Assembly (NCBI RefSeq): GCF_001293465.1
Contig: NZ_JSYZ01000023.1
Coordinates: 1-64,000 of the forward strand
Reading direction: 5' to 3'
Source of the DNA: Pseudomonas asplenii
GTDB lineage: Bacteria; Pseudomonadota; Gammaproteobacteria; Pseudomonadales; Pseudomonadaceae
Length of the DNA: 64,000 bases
Shown here: in pieces, positions 49,088 to 58,694 of the stretch
How the letters are laid out: each line of letters starts with the position of its first letter
Numbering within the stretch: the stretch's first letter is position 1
Notes under the pieces: model-generated
Database searches by the model: none
The model's input: only the letters and a program-made list of their open reading frames with translations
What the model was told of the DNA's origin: nothing
Made by a program: the position numbers and the translations under genes

Positions 49088-50002
49088 ATGTTCGATATCC
49101 CTCCTACGAGTTGCCTGCGCAGCTTCGAGGCCGTGGCCCGCCTGGGCAGCGTGACCGCGGCCGCCAGGGAACTGCACGTCACCCATTCGGCGGTCAGCCA
49201 GCAGATCAAACTGCTGGAAGAGACCCTGGGCGTCACCTTGCTGGCTCGTGAGGGTCGCGGGGTGCGGGTCACCGAGGATGGACGGCTGTACGCCCTGCAG
49301 ATTCGCGAAGCCCTCGGCCACATCGTTGAAGCCACGCGCTCGGTCAAAACCCAGCCCGCCGCCAGCGAACTGGTCGTGGCCGTCGTACCCTCGTTCGGCG
49401 CCCACTGGCTGGTACCCCGATTGCCCGGGTTCCAGGCCTTGCACCCGGACGTGAATGTCCGTCTGCAGGCGAGCCTGGCGGTGTCCCGCTCGCCCAAGGA
49501 AAACATGGACATCGGCATTCGCATGGGCCGTGGCGACTGGGAGGGCGTGCAGAGCCGCCTGCTGTTCCAGGATGAGTCGGTCGTGGTGGCCGCCCCGCAT
49601 TTCAATGGCGGGCGCCTTCCAGGAACACCCGCAGAAATCGTCGACAGCCCGATCATCTTCAGCATGGAGTCCTGGCAGCCGTGGTGCCAGGCCGCGGGCC
49701 TGGATATCGAGGCGCCTCGAAGAGGCCTGCGCAGCAATGACTCCAACCTCGTCCTGCGCGCCGTGACCCTGGGCCAGGGGATCGCCCTGGAGCGTCGCAG
49801 CCTGGTGCATGACGCCATCCAGCGGGGAGAACTGGTGCAGTTGTCCGAGCATGTCGTGCCGTATCCCTACCCCTACTGGCTGGTACAACCTCTGCAGTCG
49901 CGCTCGGCAGTACGGCGAGATGCCTTTGCAGCGTGGCTGCTGGCAGAGGCCGAGCAGTACATGGCATCAGCGGGTACAGCCTCCTCCATGGGCGAATCAT
50001 AA
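49088..50002 (+). CDS. LysR family regulator (GcvA-like)
   Basis: A 304-aa protein starting MFDIPPTSCLRSFEAVARLG (the frame extends 6 codons further upstream to 49070). HTH: SVTAAARELHVTHSAVSQQI; effector domain from about residue 91 (ELVVAVVPSFGAHWLVPRLP). The P-P-(T/L)-x-x-L-R-x-F-E start and the W-L-V-P-R-L motif are typical of GcvA-type LysR proteins. It is divergent from the GST gene and probably regulates it. Confidence 0.87.
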   Translation: MFDIPPTSCLRSFEAVARLGSVTAAARELHVTHSAVSQQIKLLEETLGVTLLAREGRGVRVTEDGRLYALQIREALGHIVEATRSVKTQPAASELVVAVVPSFGAHWLVPRLPGFQALHPDVNVRLQASLAVSRSPKENMDIGIRMGRGDWEGVQSRLLFQDESVVVAAPHFNGGRLPGTPAEIVDSPIIFSMESWQPWCQAAGLDIEAPRRGLRSNDSNLVLRAVTLGQGIALERRSLVHDAIQRGELVQLSEHVVPYPYPYWLVQPLQSRSAVRRDAFAAWLLAEAEQYMASAGTASSMGES

Positions 50003-50255
50003 AGAAAGCCATTTGGGTAATGACTTCCCTCAAAACCACCCGCCACGTTTTTTTAGAGCGGCCAGTCGGGCCTGTCGTCGATCCCCAGGGCCGGCGCACG
50101 ACACCCTGGGGGTTCCGCATCCTGCATCTGTAGGATAGCCATCCCCCATCCCCCGGCGGATACTGCCCCCACTGGCCCTGCCCACGCCGTCCCCGGCGTC
50201 TGGTCCAACCGATCGCGTGCCAATAAAAATAACAGGTCGCACCGAGGTACCGCCC

Positions 50256-51218
50256 ATGAGCAGCCCTACCGGCAACATGCTGCTGAGCCTATTCAGCAGC
50301 GCCCTTCTGGATATCCAGCGCCTGGCCAATGACCGGAGCGTCGAGCACTTTCATGACGCGATGCTGGCCCGGTTGCAGGGGCTGGTCTCCTTCGACAAGG
50401 CCTGGTGGGGGCGCGCCGCCCTGATTGACGGCATGCTTGAAGAGCACCGCAATCATCTGTTTCACCTGCCCGCGGACTACCTGCAGGACTGGCGTTGCAT
50501 CCACGAGGATGACATCACCCTTGCCATGACCCACTCGCACCCGGGCCAGGCCGTGATCATCGACATGCACAGCACTGAAGGGTTGCGCTGGCTGGGAGCG
50601 CGGCACAGCATCCAGGAGCTGCTGTGCGTGATGGTCATCGACCCGCTGACACAACTGAGTGAACACCTGGCGCTGTACCGCAGCCCTGGCCAGCCGCGCT
50701 TCAGCGACACCGACCGGCTGCTGCTGGACCACGTGATGCCGCACCTGGCGGCGGCCATTTCCGCCAACCAGATCCGCACCCTGATCGCCCAGCGCGAGAG
50801 CCTCGACTCCCCGCACAACCTGGCCCTGGCCGTGTGTGATCGCAAAGGCACCCTGCAGTGCGCCGAACGCGGCTTCATCGAGCGCTGGCTGGGCTGCTTT
50901 GCCGACTGGAGCGGGCCGAACCTGCCCATTGCCATCACCGAGGGCGAACAGACACTGGGCACGCTGCAACTGAGCATTTCCCGCACCGGAGACCTGTTCG
51001 TGCTCGCGGCCCGTCCGCGCACGCCACTGCAACGCTTGAGCCCACGGGAGTACGACGTCGCCCAGGGCTTCGGCGAAGGCAAGACCTACAAGGAAGTGGC
51101 CCGCGAGCTGGGCCTGGCGCCGAACACCGTGCGCCATCACATCCGCACGATCTATACGAAGCTCGGGGTCAAGGACAAGGCGCGCATCGCCCAACTGCTG
51201 CGCGCCACACCCGACTGA
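50256..51218 (+). CDS. LuxR family transcriptional regulator
   Basis: A 320-aa protein. ATG 50256 (GAGG upstream) is preferred to an in-frame ATG at 50217. The N-terminal 240 residues form an uncharacterised sensor (SFDKAWWGRAALIDGMLEEH at about 44-63; LALYRSPGQPRFSDTDRLLL). The C-terminal GerE-type HTH occupies the last 60 residues: LSPREYDVAQGFGEGKTYKE, VARELGLAPNTVRHHIRTIY. No autoinducer-binding or receiver domain can be seen. It precedes the outer-membrane protein, MFS transporter and deacetylase genes on the same strand, and probably controls them. Confidence 0.82.
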   Translation: MSSPTGNMLLSLFSSALLDIQRLANDRSVEHFHDAMLARLQGLVSFDKAWWGRAALIDGMLEEHRNHLFHLPADYLQDWRCIHEDDITLAMTHSHPGQAVIIDMHSTEGLRWLGARHSIQELLCVMVIDPLTQLSEHLALYRSPGQPRFSDTDRLLLDHVMPHLAAAISANQIRTLIAQRESLDSPHNLALAVCDRKGTLQCAERGFIERWLGCFADWSGPNLPIAITEGEQTLGTLQLSISRTGDLFVLAARPRTPLQRLSPREYDVAQGFGEGKTYKEVARELGLAPNTVRHHIRTIYTKLGVKDKARIAQLLRATPD

Positions 51219-51330
51219 CCACCCGGCCACGTCTTCCACGCTGAGCAATCCTGCCGCCCCACCGGCGGCCTGGGCGCCCTCATGCCTGAAATCTGCCCTT
51301 CCCCTCTCCCGACAGAAGTGAGCCTGATCG

Positions 51331-52212
51331 ATGAAATCGCCCCACGCACCCGGCTTTACCGCAGCACTGGCACTGACCGCAGCCCTTGGTTCGACGGGCA
51401 CCCAGGCCGCCGACCTCAACGCCCGCGACTTCGTCAGCGCTCCCGTGGGCACGACCCTGGGCGTCTTCTACCTGCCCATGACCCGCGACAATGACTACCA
51501 CGGCCGCGCCAACAGCACCGGCCGGGCGGACCTGAACGTCAACGCCCTGGCCTGGCGCCAGCTGATCTTCACCGACATCTGCGGCACCTTGTGCACGCCG
51601 CAGTTCATCGTACCGTTCGCCGACATCGACGCCCGCCTGCCCGGCGCCACCTCGCGCAGCCACGAGAGCGGGTTCGGCGATCCACAGGTCGGCGGCACCC
51701 TGTACCTGATCAACAACCCGGCCAGCCGCACCTACAGCGGCTTCCTGAGCCTGATCAGCCTGCCGGTGGGCGAATACCACAGCCAGAACCCGGACGTCTC
51801 GCCCGGCGCCAATCGCTGGGCCGGGCACTTCGTCTACAACTTCACCCAGGGCATCGGCGAAAAGTGGCTGCTCGAGGCCAACCTCGAGGCCCAGGTCTAC
51901 GGCAAGAACGATGACTACTACGGCTCGACGCTCAAGCAGGACCCGCTCTATCGCCTGCAGGCCTTCGCCTCCTACGACTTCACCCCCGCCACCTACGGCG
52001 CACTGCGCCTGATCCACGCCGACGGCGGGGAACTGCGCCTCAATGACAACCGCCTGGCCGACACCCACCAGCGCTACACCCAGGTCGGCTTCGAGCTGGG
52101 CCACTGGTTCGACAAGCGGAACCAGGGGCTGCTGGCCCTGACCCGCAATGTCGACACCGACAACGGCTACCACGGCAGTCAGGCGCTGCTGCGTCTGGTC
52201 CATGTGTTTTAA
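51331..52212 (+). CDS. Outer-membrane protein, phenol MetA-pathway transporter type
   Basis: A 293-aa protein with signal peptide (MKSPHAPGFTAALALTAALG, STGTQA, cleavage about residue 26). The mature part has alternating aromatic beta-strands typical of a barrel: LGVFYLPMTRDNDYHG, EKWLLEANLEAQVYGKNDDY, RYTQVGFELGHWFDKR. It ends in F (LVHVF), the C-terminal phenylalanine used by outer-membrane proteins. This matches the Phenol_MetA_deg/transporter family of outer-membrane channels for hydrophobic or organic substrates. First gene of the transport set with the MFS carrier at 52234 (21-bp gap). Confidence 0.78.
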   Translation: MKSPHAPGFTAALALTAALGSTGTQAADLNARDFVSAPVGTTLGVFYLPMTRDNDYHGRANSTGRADLNVNALAWRQLIFTDICGTLCTPQFIVPFADIDARLPGATSRSHESGFGDPQVGGTLYLINNPASRTYSGFLSLISLPVGEYHSQNPDVSPGANRWAGHFVYNFTQGIGEKWLLEANLEAQVYGKNDDYYGSTLKQDPLYRLQAFASYDFTPATYGALRLIHADGGELRLNDNRLADTHQRYTQVGFELGHWFDKRNQGLLALTRNVDTDNGYHGSQALLRLVHVF

Positions 52213-52233
52213 CCCGCACCGGAGCGTTCCTTC

Positions 52234-53412
52234 ATGAGCCTTTCCATCGATAACACTCAGGTATCCGCCCCGGCAATCACCCGCCAACGGCCCCTGATGA
52301 TCGCCCTGGTAGTGCTGGCGGCCATCACCCCTTCCCTGCTGATGACGGCCCCGGCCGTGGCGGCGCAGCTCGCCAGTCAGTGGGGGCTGGCACCGGCCCG
52401 GATCGGCAACCTGTTCATGGCCGAGCTGGGCGCCATGAGCCTGGCGACAGTGCCCGCCTTCTGGTGGCTCAAGCGGGTCGACCTGCGCAAGGCCGGGTTG
52501 CTCGCCGGTGCCCTGTTCGTCGTCGGCAACCTGCTCTCGGCGCTGGTCAGCGACTACTCCCTGCTGATGCTGATGCGCATCACCGCGGGCCTGGGCGGCG
52601 GGTCGCTGATGATCCTGTGCATGGTCAGTGCCGCCCTGATGGGCAATGGCAGCCGCGTGTATGGCTTCTGGGTGCTGGGGCAACTGGTCCTCGGCGCCAT
52701 CGGCCTGCAGGTACTGCCCCTGCTGTTCGCCCGCCATGGCCTGGCGGCCTGCTACCTGAGCCTCGCCGCCCTGATGGCCGTGGCCTTGCCTCTGGTGCGC
52801 ACCTTCCCGATTGCCCTCAGCAGCGCTGCGGATCAGCCCCGGGCACCGGTCGCCAAGGGCCGTGCGCTCCTGGGGATCCTGGCCATCCTGTGCTTCTACG
52901 TGAGCCTGAGCGGCGTCTGGACCTTCATCGGCGGCATCGCCAGCCATGCCTCGATCAGCCCCCAGGACAGCGGCCAGATCCTGGCAATCGCCACCCTGAT
53001 GGGCATCGTCGGCGCGGCGTGCACCGCCCTGATCGGTGGCCGCCTGCCGCGTACCCCGCTGCTGATCCTGGGTTACGCACTGATGCTCGGCGCCGTGCTG
53101 CTCCTGCAGAACGAACCGGCCGCCCTGCGCTTCGCCTGCGCGGCGCTGATCTTCAAGTTCACCTGGACCTTCGTCCTGCCGCTGATCCTGGCCTGCCTGG
53201 CCGAACTCGACCCCAGCGGCCGGCTGATGAACCTCAGCAACCTGGTGATCGGCGCCGGCCTGGCCATCGGCCCCGGGATCGCCGGGCACCTGATCCAGGC
53301 CAGCGGCGACTACCGCACCACACTCCTGGGCGCGGCGGCCCTGACGCTGCTGTCGCTGCTGTTGATCCTCGCGGGCCGGCGCCCAGGTGCCGCTGCTACC
53401 GTACACCCTTGA
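52234..53412 (+). CDS. MFS transporter (392 aa)
   Basis: A 12-helix major facilitator. The first helix follows a polar 22-residue N-terminus (RPLMIALVVLAAITPSLLMT); the signature between helices 2 and 3 (SLATVPAFWWLKRVDLRKAG) is the DHA1/MFS type. Substrate not evident; the neighbouring deacetylase suggests an acetylated amine, amide or polyamine. 21 bases after the outer-membrane protein and 14 bases before the deacetylase, so the three form an operon. Confidence 0.82.
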   Translation: MSLSIDNTQVSAPAITRQRPLMIALVVLAAITPSLLMTAPAVAAQLASQWGLAPARIGNLFMAELGAMSLATVPAFWWLKRVDLRKAGLLAGALFVVGNLLSALVSDYSLLMLMRITAGLGGGSLMILCMVSAALMGNGSRVYGFWVLGQLVLGAIGLQVLPLLFARHGLAACYLSLAALMAVALPLVRTFPIALSSAADQPRAPVAKGRALLGILAILCFYVSLSGVWTFIGGIASHASISPQDSGQILAIATLMGIVGAACTALIGGRLPRTPLLILGYALMLGAVLLLQNEPAALRFACAALIFKFTWTFVLPLILACLAELDPSGRLMNLSNLVIGAGLAIGPGIAGHLIQASGDYRTTLLGAAALTLLSLLLILAGRRPGAAATVHP

Positions 53413-53426
53413 AAGAGACCGATAAC

Positions 53427-54572
53427 ATGCACAAGACCGCCTTTTTCTTCGACGAACTCAGCCTGTGGCACAGCGCCGGGCTGCACGCCCTGACCTTGCC
53501 GGTGGGCGGCTGGGTGCAACCGCCGTCGGCGGCCGGACACGCCGAGTCGCCGGAAACCAAACGACGCCTGAAGAACCTCATGGATGTCAGCGGCCTGACC
53601 CGCCAGTTGGCAGTGCGCAGCGCCGAGCCGGCCTCCGACACCGACCTGCTCAGGGTGCATCCGGCCCACTATCTGCAGCGCTTCCAGGCCTTGAGCGACG
53701 CTGGCGGCGGCAGCCTGGGCAACGACGCGCCCATCGGGCCGGGCAGCTTCGAGATCGCCAGGCTGTCGGCCGGCCTGGCCATTGCCGCCGTCGAGGCGGT
53801 ACTGCTCGGCGAGGCCAGCAACGCCTACTCGCTGTCGCGCCCGCCGGGGCATCACTGCTCGGCCGACCAGGCCATGGGCTTCTGCTTCTTCAACAACATC
53901 GCGGTGGCCATCGAAACGGCCAAGGCCCGCCACGGTCTGGGCAAGGTCGCGGTGCTCGACTGGGATGTGCATCACGGCAACGGCACGCAGGCGATCTATG
54001 CCGAGCGCAGTGACGTCCTGACCATTTCGCTGCATCAGGAAGGCTGCTTCCCACCGGGCTACAGCGGTGCCGAAGACCGCGGCGAGGGGCCTGCCGTCGG
54101 CACCAACCTGAATATCCCCCTGCTGCCGGGCAGCGGCGACGACGCCTATCAGTACGCCATGGACACGCTGGTCATTCCCGCGCTGGAGCGCTTCGAACCG
54201 GAACTCATCCTCGTCGCCTGCGGCTACGACGCCAACGCGGTCGATCCGCTGGCGCGGATGCTGCTGCACAGCGAGTCGTTCCGCCTGATGACCGCCAAGG
54301 TGCGCAAGGTGGCTGATCGCCTGTGCGGTGGTCGTCTGGTGCTGGTGCATGAAGGCGGCTATGCCGAAGCGTACGTGCCGTTCTGTGGCCTGGCGACGCT
54401 GGAGGCCCTGTCGGGCGTGCGTACCGCGGTGGTGGACCCGCTGCTGGCGTTCATCCGTCAGCAGCAGCCCAACAGCCAGATGCAGGCCTGGCAGCGCCAG
54501 TTGCTGGACAGCCAGCGCGAGGCCTGGTTCCAGGCCACCGAAAGCGACGCCGCCCGGCGAGCTGCGGGATAG
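53427..54572 (+). CDS. Class II histone-deacetylase-like amidohydrolase
   Basis: A 381-aa zinc deacetylase. The ATG at 53427 is preceded by GAAAGAGA; the open frame from 52380 is out of phase with the transporter gene. Catalytic residues visible: RPPGHHCSADQAMGFCFFNN (about 138-157, paired His), VLDWDVHHGNGTQ (about 176-188, zinc ligands D and H), ACGYDANAVDP (about 262-272, the third ligand Asp) and HEGGYAEAY (about 303-311). Bacterial members remove acetyl groups from polyamines or other small amides. Operon with an outer-membrane protein and MFS carrier. Confidence 0.87.
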   Translation: MHKTAFFFDELSLWHSAGLHALTLPVGGWVQPPSAAGHAESPETKRRLKNLMDVSGLTRQLAVRSAEPASDTDLLRVHPAHYLQRFQALSDAGGGSLGNDAPIGPGSFEIARLSAGLAIAAVEAVLLGEASNAYSLSRPPGHHCSADQAMGFCFFNNIAVAIETAKARHGLGKVAVLDWDVHHGNGTQAIYAERSDVLTISLHQEGCFPPGYSGAEDRGEGPAVGTNLNIPLLPGSGDDAYQYAMDTLVIPALERFEPELILVACGYDANAVDPLARMLLHSESFRLMTAKVRKVADRLCGGRLVLVHEGGYAEAYVPFCGLATLEALSGVRTAVVDPLLAFIRQQQPNSQMQAWQRQLLDSQREAWFQATESDAARRAAG

Positions 54573-54599
54573 CCGCCTCGGCAGCCCGACAGCGGGTCC

Positions 54600-56240
54600 T
54601 TACAGCTTGAAGGTGCCCACCAGTTGGTTGAACGAGATAGCCAGACGCGACAGTTCCTGGCTGGAGGCGCTGGTCTGGTTGGCGCCGGCCGCCGTCTGGG
54701 TGGACAGGTCCTGGATGTTGACCAGGTTGCGGTCCACTTCGCGCGCGACGTTGGCCTGCTCTTCCGAGGCCGTGGCGATCAGCAGGTTGCGGTCGTTGAT
54801 CGCGGCGATGTTCTGGGCGATGCGTTCGAGGGATTCGCCCGTCGCCTGGGCCAGCTCCTGGGTGCTGCTGGCCAGGGTCCGGCTGTTGCCCATGGCCTTG
54901 ACCGCGTCGTCGGCGCGCGACTGCACGCTGGCGATCATCGCCTCGATCTCACCGGTCGAGGCCTGGGTACGGGCCGCCAGGGCCCGCACTTCGTCAGCCA
55001 CCACCGCAAAGCCGCGCCCCTGTTCACCGGCCCGGGCCGCCTCGATGGCCGCGTTGAGCGCCAGCAGGTTGGTCTGCTCGGCGATACCGCGGATCACATC
55101 GAGCACCTTGGCGATATCGCGCACACTGCCGGCCAACTCATCGACGATCACCGTCGACTGGCCAATCTCGTTGTTCACACTGGTGATGGCCTTGACCGCT
55201 TCGCGGGCCTGGTCGCGACCGTTGGCGGCCTCCCTGCTGGTCTGCCCGGACGCTTCCGAGGCCGAGGTGGCATTGCGCGCCACTTCTTCGACCGCCGCGC
55301 TCATCTCGGTGACGGCGGTGGCGGCCAGCTGGATCTCGTCGTTCTGCCGGATCAGACCACGACTGCTCTCCTCGGTCACGGCATTGAGTTCTTCAGCGGC
55401 CGACGCCAGTTGATCCGCGGCGCTGGCGATCTGCTGAATGGTGCCCTTCAGACCGCCCTGCATCTCCCCGAGCGCCGTCAACAGTTGACCGGCCTCATCC
55501 CGGTGACCGCTTTCGATCGGCTGGGTGAGATCGCCGCCGGCGATACGCTGGGCGTTGCGAACAGCGGACACGAGCGGGGCACTGATCACCCGACTGATGA
55601 ACAGGCCCAATATAATGGCCGCCACAAAGGCCAGGCCGATACCGGTATACAACTTGAGTTTGGCGGCCGCTTCCGTGGCGCGCGCCTCGTCGCCGCCCTC
55701 ACCGATCTGGCGGTTGTTGGACTCGACCATGATGGTCAGTTCATCGTTGATGGCGCGGAAGGCCTCATGCACCTCCCCGGAGATGAGCCGCCTGGCTCCC
55801 GCCAGATCACCCTCGTCGATAGTCGCTACCGCGCGGTCGACCAGTGCCTGATAGGCGGGCCAAGCCTTCATCATGCGATCGCCGGCGGCGCGCTCGTCAT
55901 CGGCCAGCGGCGTGGTACGGTAGAGGGCGAAAGCACGCTCGCTCTTCTCGCGACTGTCCTTCATGGCCGCAACAATGGGGCTACGTTCGGACGCCGTACC
56001 GCCCGCAGCGGCGATTGAGAGCAGGCGATACAGTTCACGGCTCTGGGTAATGGCAAAGGAGCGGGCCTCGGCGGTCTTGGCGACCGACACGAGGTTGTTG
56101 GAAAACACCAGTTGCAGGCTTGAAGACAACGAGCCGATTCCCAGGCTGCCGAGAATACCGACCACCAACGTGATGGAAGCGCAAAGGGCGAAAGCGAGAT
56201 AAAGCTTGGTGGATATCTTGGCGTTGTAGAACCAGTTCAT
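54600..56240 (-). CDS. Methyl-accepting chemotaxis protein (546 aa)
   Basis: Starts MNWFYNAKISTKLYLAFALC, with the first transmembrane helix at about residues 11-31 and the second at about 190-210 (LYTGIGLAFVAAIILGLFIS). The periplasmic part between them is a four-helix bundle ligand domain (4HB_MCP). A HAMP linker (SAPLVSAVRNAQRIAGGDLT) follows, then the signalling domain with the conserved tip EQTNLLALNAAIEAARAGEQ (about 395-414). There is no C-terminal pentapeptide tether. Ligand unknown; the glycolate oxidase genes next to it suggest a possible organic acid. Convergent with the deacetylase gene, 27 bases apart. Confidence 0.88.
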   Translation of the reverse strand: MNWFYNAKISTKLYLAFALCASITLVVGILGSLGIGSLSSSLQLVFSNNLVSVAKTAEARSFAITQSRELYRLLSIAAAGGTASERSPIVAAMKDSREKSERAFALYRTTPLADDERAAGDRMMKAWPAYQALVDRAVATIDEGDLAGARRLISGEVHEAFRAINDELTIMVESNNRQIGEGGDEARATEAAAKLKLYTGIGLAFVAAIILGLFISRVISAPLVSAVRNAQRIAGGDLTQPIESGHRDEAGQLLTALGEMQGGLKGTIQQIASAADQLASAAEELNAVTEESSRGLIRQNDEIQLAATAVTEMSAAVEEVARNATSASEASGQTSREAANGRDQAREAVKAITSVNNEIGQSTVIVDELAGSVRDIAKVLDVIRGIAEQTNLLALNAAIEAARAGEQGRGFAVVADEVRALAARTQASTGEIEAMIASVQSRADDAVKAMGNSRTLASSTQELAQATGESLERIAQNIAAINDRNLLIATASEEQANVAREVDRNLVNIQDLSTQTAAGANQTSASSQELSRLAISFNQLVGTFKL

Positions 56241-56398
56241 GGGCAAACCTGTAGTAGAGAGGGGATGAGCGGTGACCGCACGGTCGCGCGAGTATAGTCA
56301 TCCTATCGACCGTGCCTGGGCAGCCTTAAGGGGCATGAATGGGTTTATTTGCGCCCTGGTCCCCTTCCGGTGGCTTCCCGTACCTGCATCCCCTGTAC

Positions 56399-57634
56399 TC
56401 ATCCGGGGCTGGTTGCCGGGGCCAACGCCTCATCCACCAGCTCTATCCAATGACGTACAGGGGTGCGGCCGGCCCCATTCAAATGGATCTGACAGCCGAT
56501 ATTGGCCGTCGCGATGACCTGCGGGTTCGCGCTTTCGAGCGCATTGAGCCTGTTGTCCCGCAATTGCCGGGCGAGTTCGGGCTGGGTCAGGGAGTAGGTG
56601 CCCGCCGAACCACAACAAAGGTGGCCGTCGGGTACTGCGGTGAGATTGAAACCCAGTCGTGCCAGCACCTGCTCGACCGCTCCGCCCAGGCGCTGGGCAT
56701 GCTGCAGCGTGCAGGGGCAATGGAACGCGACCTTGAAGTCAATCCCCGACGCCAGCTCCTGCAACGGCTCTGCACGCAGCACTTCGACCAGGTCGACGGC
56801 CAGGGAGCTGATTCGCCCAGCCTTGTCGGCATACCGGGGATCACGCTGGAGCAGTTGGCCGTACTCCTTGACGAAGGCCCCACAACCGCTGGCCGTGGTG
56901 ATGATCGCCTCGGCCCCGGCCTCCACGGCCGGCCACCAGGCATCGATGTTGCGGCGAGCACGCTCCAGGCCCTTTTCCTGGGCATTGAGGTGGTAGTCCA
57001 GCGCACCGCAACAGCCGGCCTCGCGGACGGGCAGCGTGCTGATGCCCAGCCGATCCAGAACCCTTGCCGCCGCCGCATTGGTATTGGGCGACAGGCTCGG
57101 CTGGACGCAGCCCTCGAGCACCAGTACCTGGCGCGCATGCCGTACCGGCGGCCGATTGCCGGCGGGCCGTACCTCGCTCGGAATCTTGTCCCTGAGTGCC
57201 TGCGGCAGTACCGGGCGTAATGCACGCCCCATGCGCAGTAACAGGCTGAATACCGCAGGCTCGGCCAGCACCAGGCGCAGGCCGGTACGCAGGGACTTCT
57301 CTGACAGCGAGCGCGGAACCGCCTCTTCGACCACGGCCCGGCCGATATCCAGCAGGTTGTGGTACTTCACCCCCGAGGGGCAGGTGGACTCGCAATTGCA
57401 GCAGCTCAGGCAGCGGTCCAGATGCTGGCGGGTACTGGCCGTTGGGGCCTGCCCTTCCAGCATCTGCTTGATCAGGTAGATGCGCCCCCTGGGCCCATCC
57501 AGTTCGTCCCCCAGCAACTGGTAGGTCGGGCAGGTCGCGTTGCAGAACCCGCAGTGCACGCAGCTCCTCAGGATCGCTTCGGCCTCTTGCGCCCGAGGCA
57601 GGGCCCGGGCCTGGTCACTCAGATGGGTCTGCAT
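56399..57634 (-). CDS. glcF: GlcF, glycolate oxidase iron-sulfur subunit
   Basis: A 411-aa protein with two 4Fe-4S clusters, CVHCGFCNATCP (about residues 25-36) and CLSCCNCESTCP (about 75-86), and two CCG-type domains (GCVQPSLSPN, CCGALDYH; CPCTLQHAQRL, HLCCGSAGTY). It passes electrons from GlcD/GlcE to the quinone pool in oxidation of glycolate to glyoxylate. The start is ATG 57634 (MQTHLSDQARALPRAQEAEA), 4 bases after the glcE stop, with AAGGAG upstream. The longer open frame up to 57850 is antisense to glcE and is not used. Confidence 0.9.
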   Translation of the reverse strand: MQTHLSDQARALPRAQEAEAILRSCVHCGFCNATCPTYQLLGDELDGPRGRIYLIKQMLEGQAPTASTRQHLDRCLSCCNCESTCPSGVKYHNLLDIGRAVVEEAVPRSLSEKSLRTGLRLVLAEPAVFSLLLRMGRALRPVLPQALRDKIPSEVRPAGNRPPVRHARQVLVLEGCVQPSLSPNTNAAAARVLDRLGISTLPVREAGCCGALDYHLNAQEKGLERARRNIDAWWPAVEAGAEAIITTASGCGAFVKEYGQLLQRDPRYADKAGRISSLAVDLVEVLRAEPLQELASGIDFKVAFHCPCTLQHAQRLGGAVEQVLARLGFNLTAVPDGHLCCGSAGTYSLTQPELARQLRDNRLNALESANPQVIATANIGCQIHLNGAGRTPVRHWIELVDEALAPATSPG

Positions 57635-57638
57635 GGTC

Positions 57639-58694
57639 TCACAGCTCCTTGTACAGGCGGCCCGGGTTGAAGATGCCCTGCGGATCGAGCCGGCGCTTGA
57701 GCTGGCGGTGATAGTGCAGCAGCCCTTGCGGCAGCGGGTGGAAGGGCGAATCGCCACCGGAAAAACAGGTGGCATGCCCTCCGACCTGGCTGACGACATG
57801 CCGAATCCGCTCAGGCTCGGCCTCGCTCTTGAGCCAGCGCTGGGCGCCACCCCAGTCGACCCATTGATCGCCGGGCAGATCCAGTGGCGCGGCCATCGCC
57901 GGTACGGACAAGCGCCAGAGGGGCCGCGAGTCGGCGAAGAACGCCAGGCGATGCTCCTTCAGGTCCTCCCAGAAGCCTGGCTCGACGGTCTCACAGCCCA
58001 GGCGCTCACGGGCCGCGTGGACCGAGCCCTCTCCCCCTTCCAGGCGAAGGTGCAGGACGCGGCCATCATGACAGGCCGCGCTGATCGGCAGCGGCTGCCG
58101 GCCCCACTCGGCCAGACGACGCATGGCCTGCGGCAGTTCCAGGTCCAGCCGCAGGTTGGCCACCGCACGTGGCCTGGGGAGGACCTTCAGCGACACTTCG
58201 GTGATCAGGCCCAGGCAGCCAAAACTGCCGGCCATCAACCTCGAGACATCGTAGCCGGCGACGTTCTTCATGACCTCGGCACCAAAACGCAGGTGCTTCG
58301 CCTCGCCGCTGATCACCCGCGTGCCGAGCACGAAATCACGGACCGAGCCCGCCCAGGGACGGCGCGGCCCCGACAGCCCGACGGCGACCATGCCGCCGAC
58401 GGTGGCGTCGGGGCCAAAATGCGGTGGCTCGCACGGCAGGCATTGCCCGTGCTCGGCCAGGGTCGCCTCAAGCACCCGCAGCGGCGTCCCGGCCCGTGCC
58501 GTGACAATCAATTCGGTGGGATCGTAGTTGACGATGCCCTGGTGGGCACGGGTATCGATAACCTGTCCCTGGACCGCCCGGCCCAGCCAGGCCTTGGACT
58601 GGCCGCCCCGGATGTCGAGACGGGTACCCGAGGCCAGCGCGGCCTTGACCTGATCGAGCAGTTGGGCACTGGCGTCGAAAGCTCTCTCGTGCAT
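57639..58694 (-). CDS. glcE: GlcE, glycolate oxidase FAD-binding subunit
   Basis: A 351-aa FAD-linked oxidase domain protein with the PCMH-type FAD motif in VTARAGTPLRVLEATLAEHG (about 64-83), QCLPCEPPHFGPDATVGGMV (about 85-104) and MAGSFGCLGLITEVSLKVLP (about 155-174). It lacks the extra C-terminal domain of GlcD, as is usual for GlcE. It overlaps glcD by one base (TGATG) and is followed by glcF after 4 bases. ATG 58694 begins MHERAFDASAQLLDQVKAAL. Confidence 0.9.
   Translation of the reverse strand: MHERAFDASAQLLDQVKAALASGTRLDIRGGQSKAWLGRAVQGQVIDTRAHQGIVNYDPTELIVTARAGTPLRVLEATLAEHGQCLPCEPPHFGPDATVGGMVAVGLSGPRRPWAGSVRDFVLGTRVISGEAKHLRFGAEVMKNVAGYDVSRLMAGSFGCLGLITEVSLKVLPRPRAVANLRLDLELPQAMRRLAEWGRQPLPISAACHDGRVLHLRLEGGEGSVHAARERLGCETVEPGFWEDLKEHRLAFFADSRPLWRLSVPAMAAPLDLPGDQWVDWGGAQRWLKSEAEPERIRHVVSQVGGHATCFSGGDSPFHPLPQGLLHYHRQLKRRLDPQGIFNPGRLYKEL

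Noticed and set aside
51280..53406. Very long minus-strand open frame (708 aa) opposite the outer-membrane protein and MFS genes
   Set aside because: Its residues are Gln/Gly/Ala/Arg/His-rich with no domain, as expected for the antisense of GC-rich genes; the plus-strand proteins are clearly recognisable.
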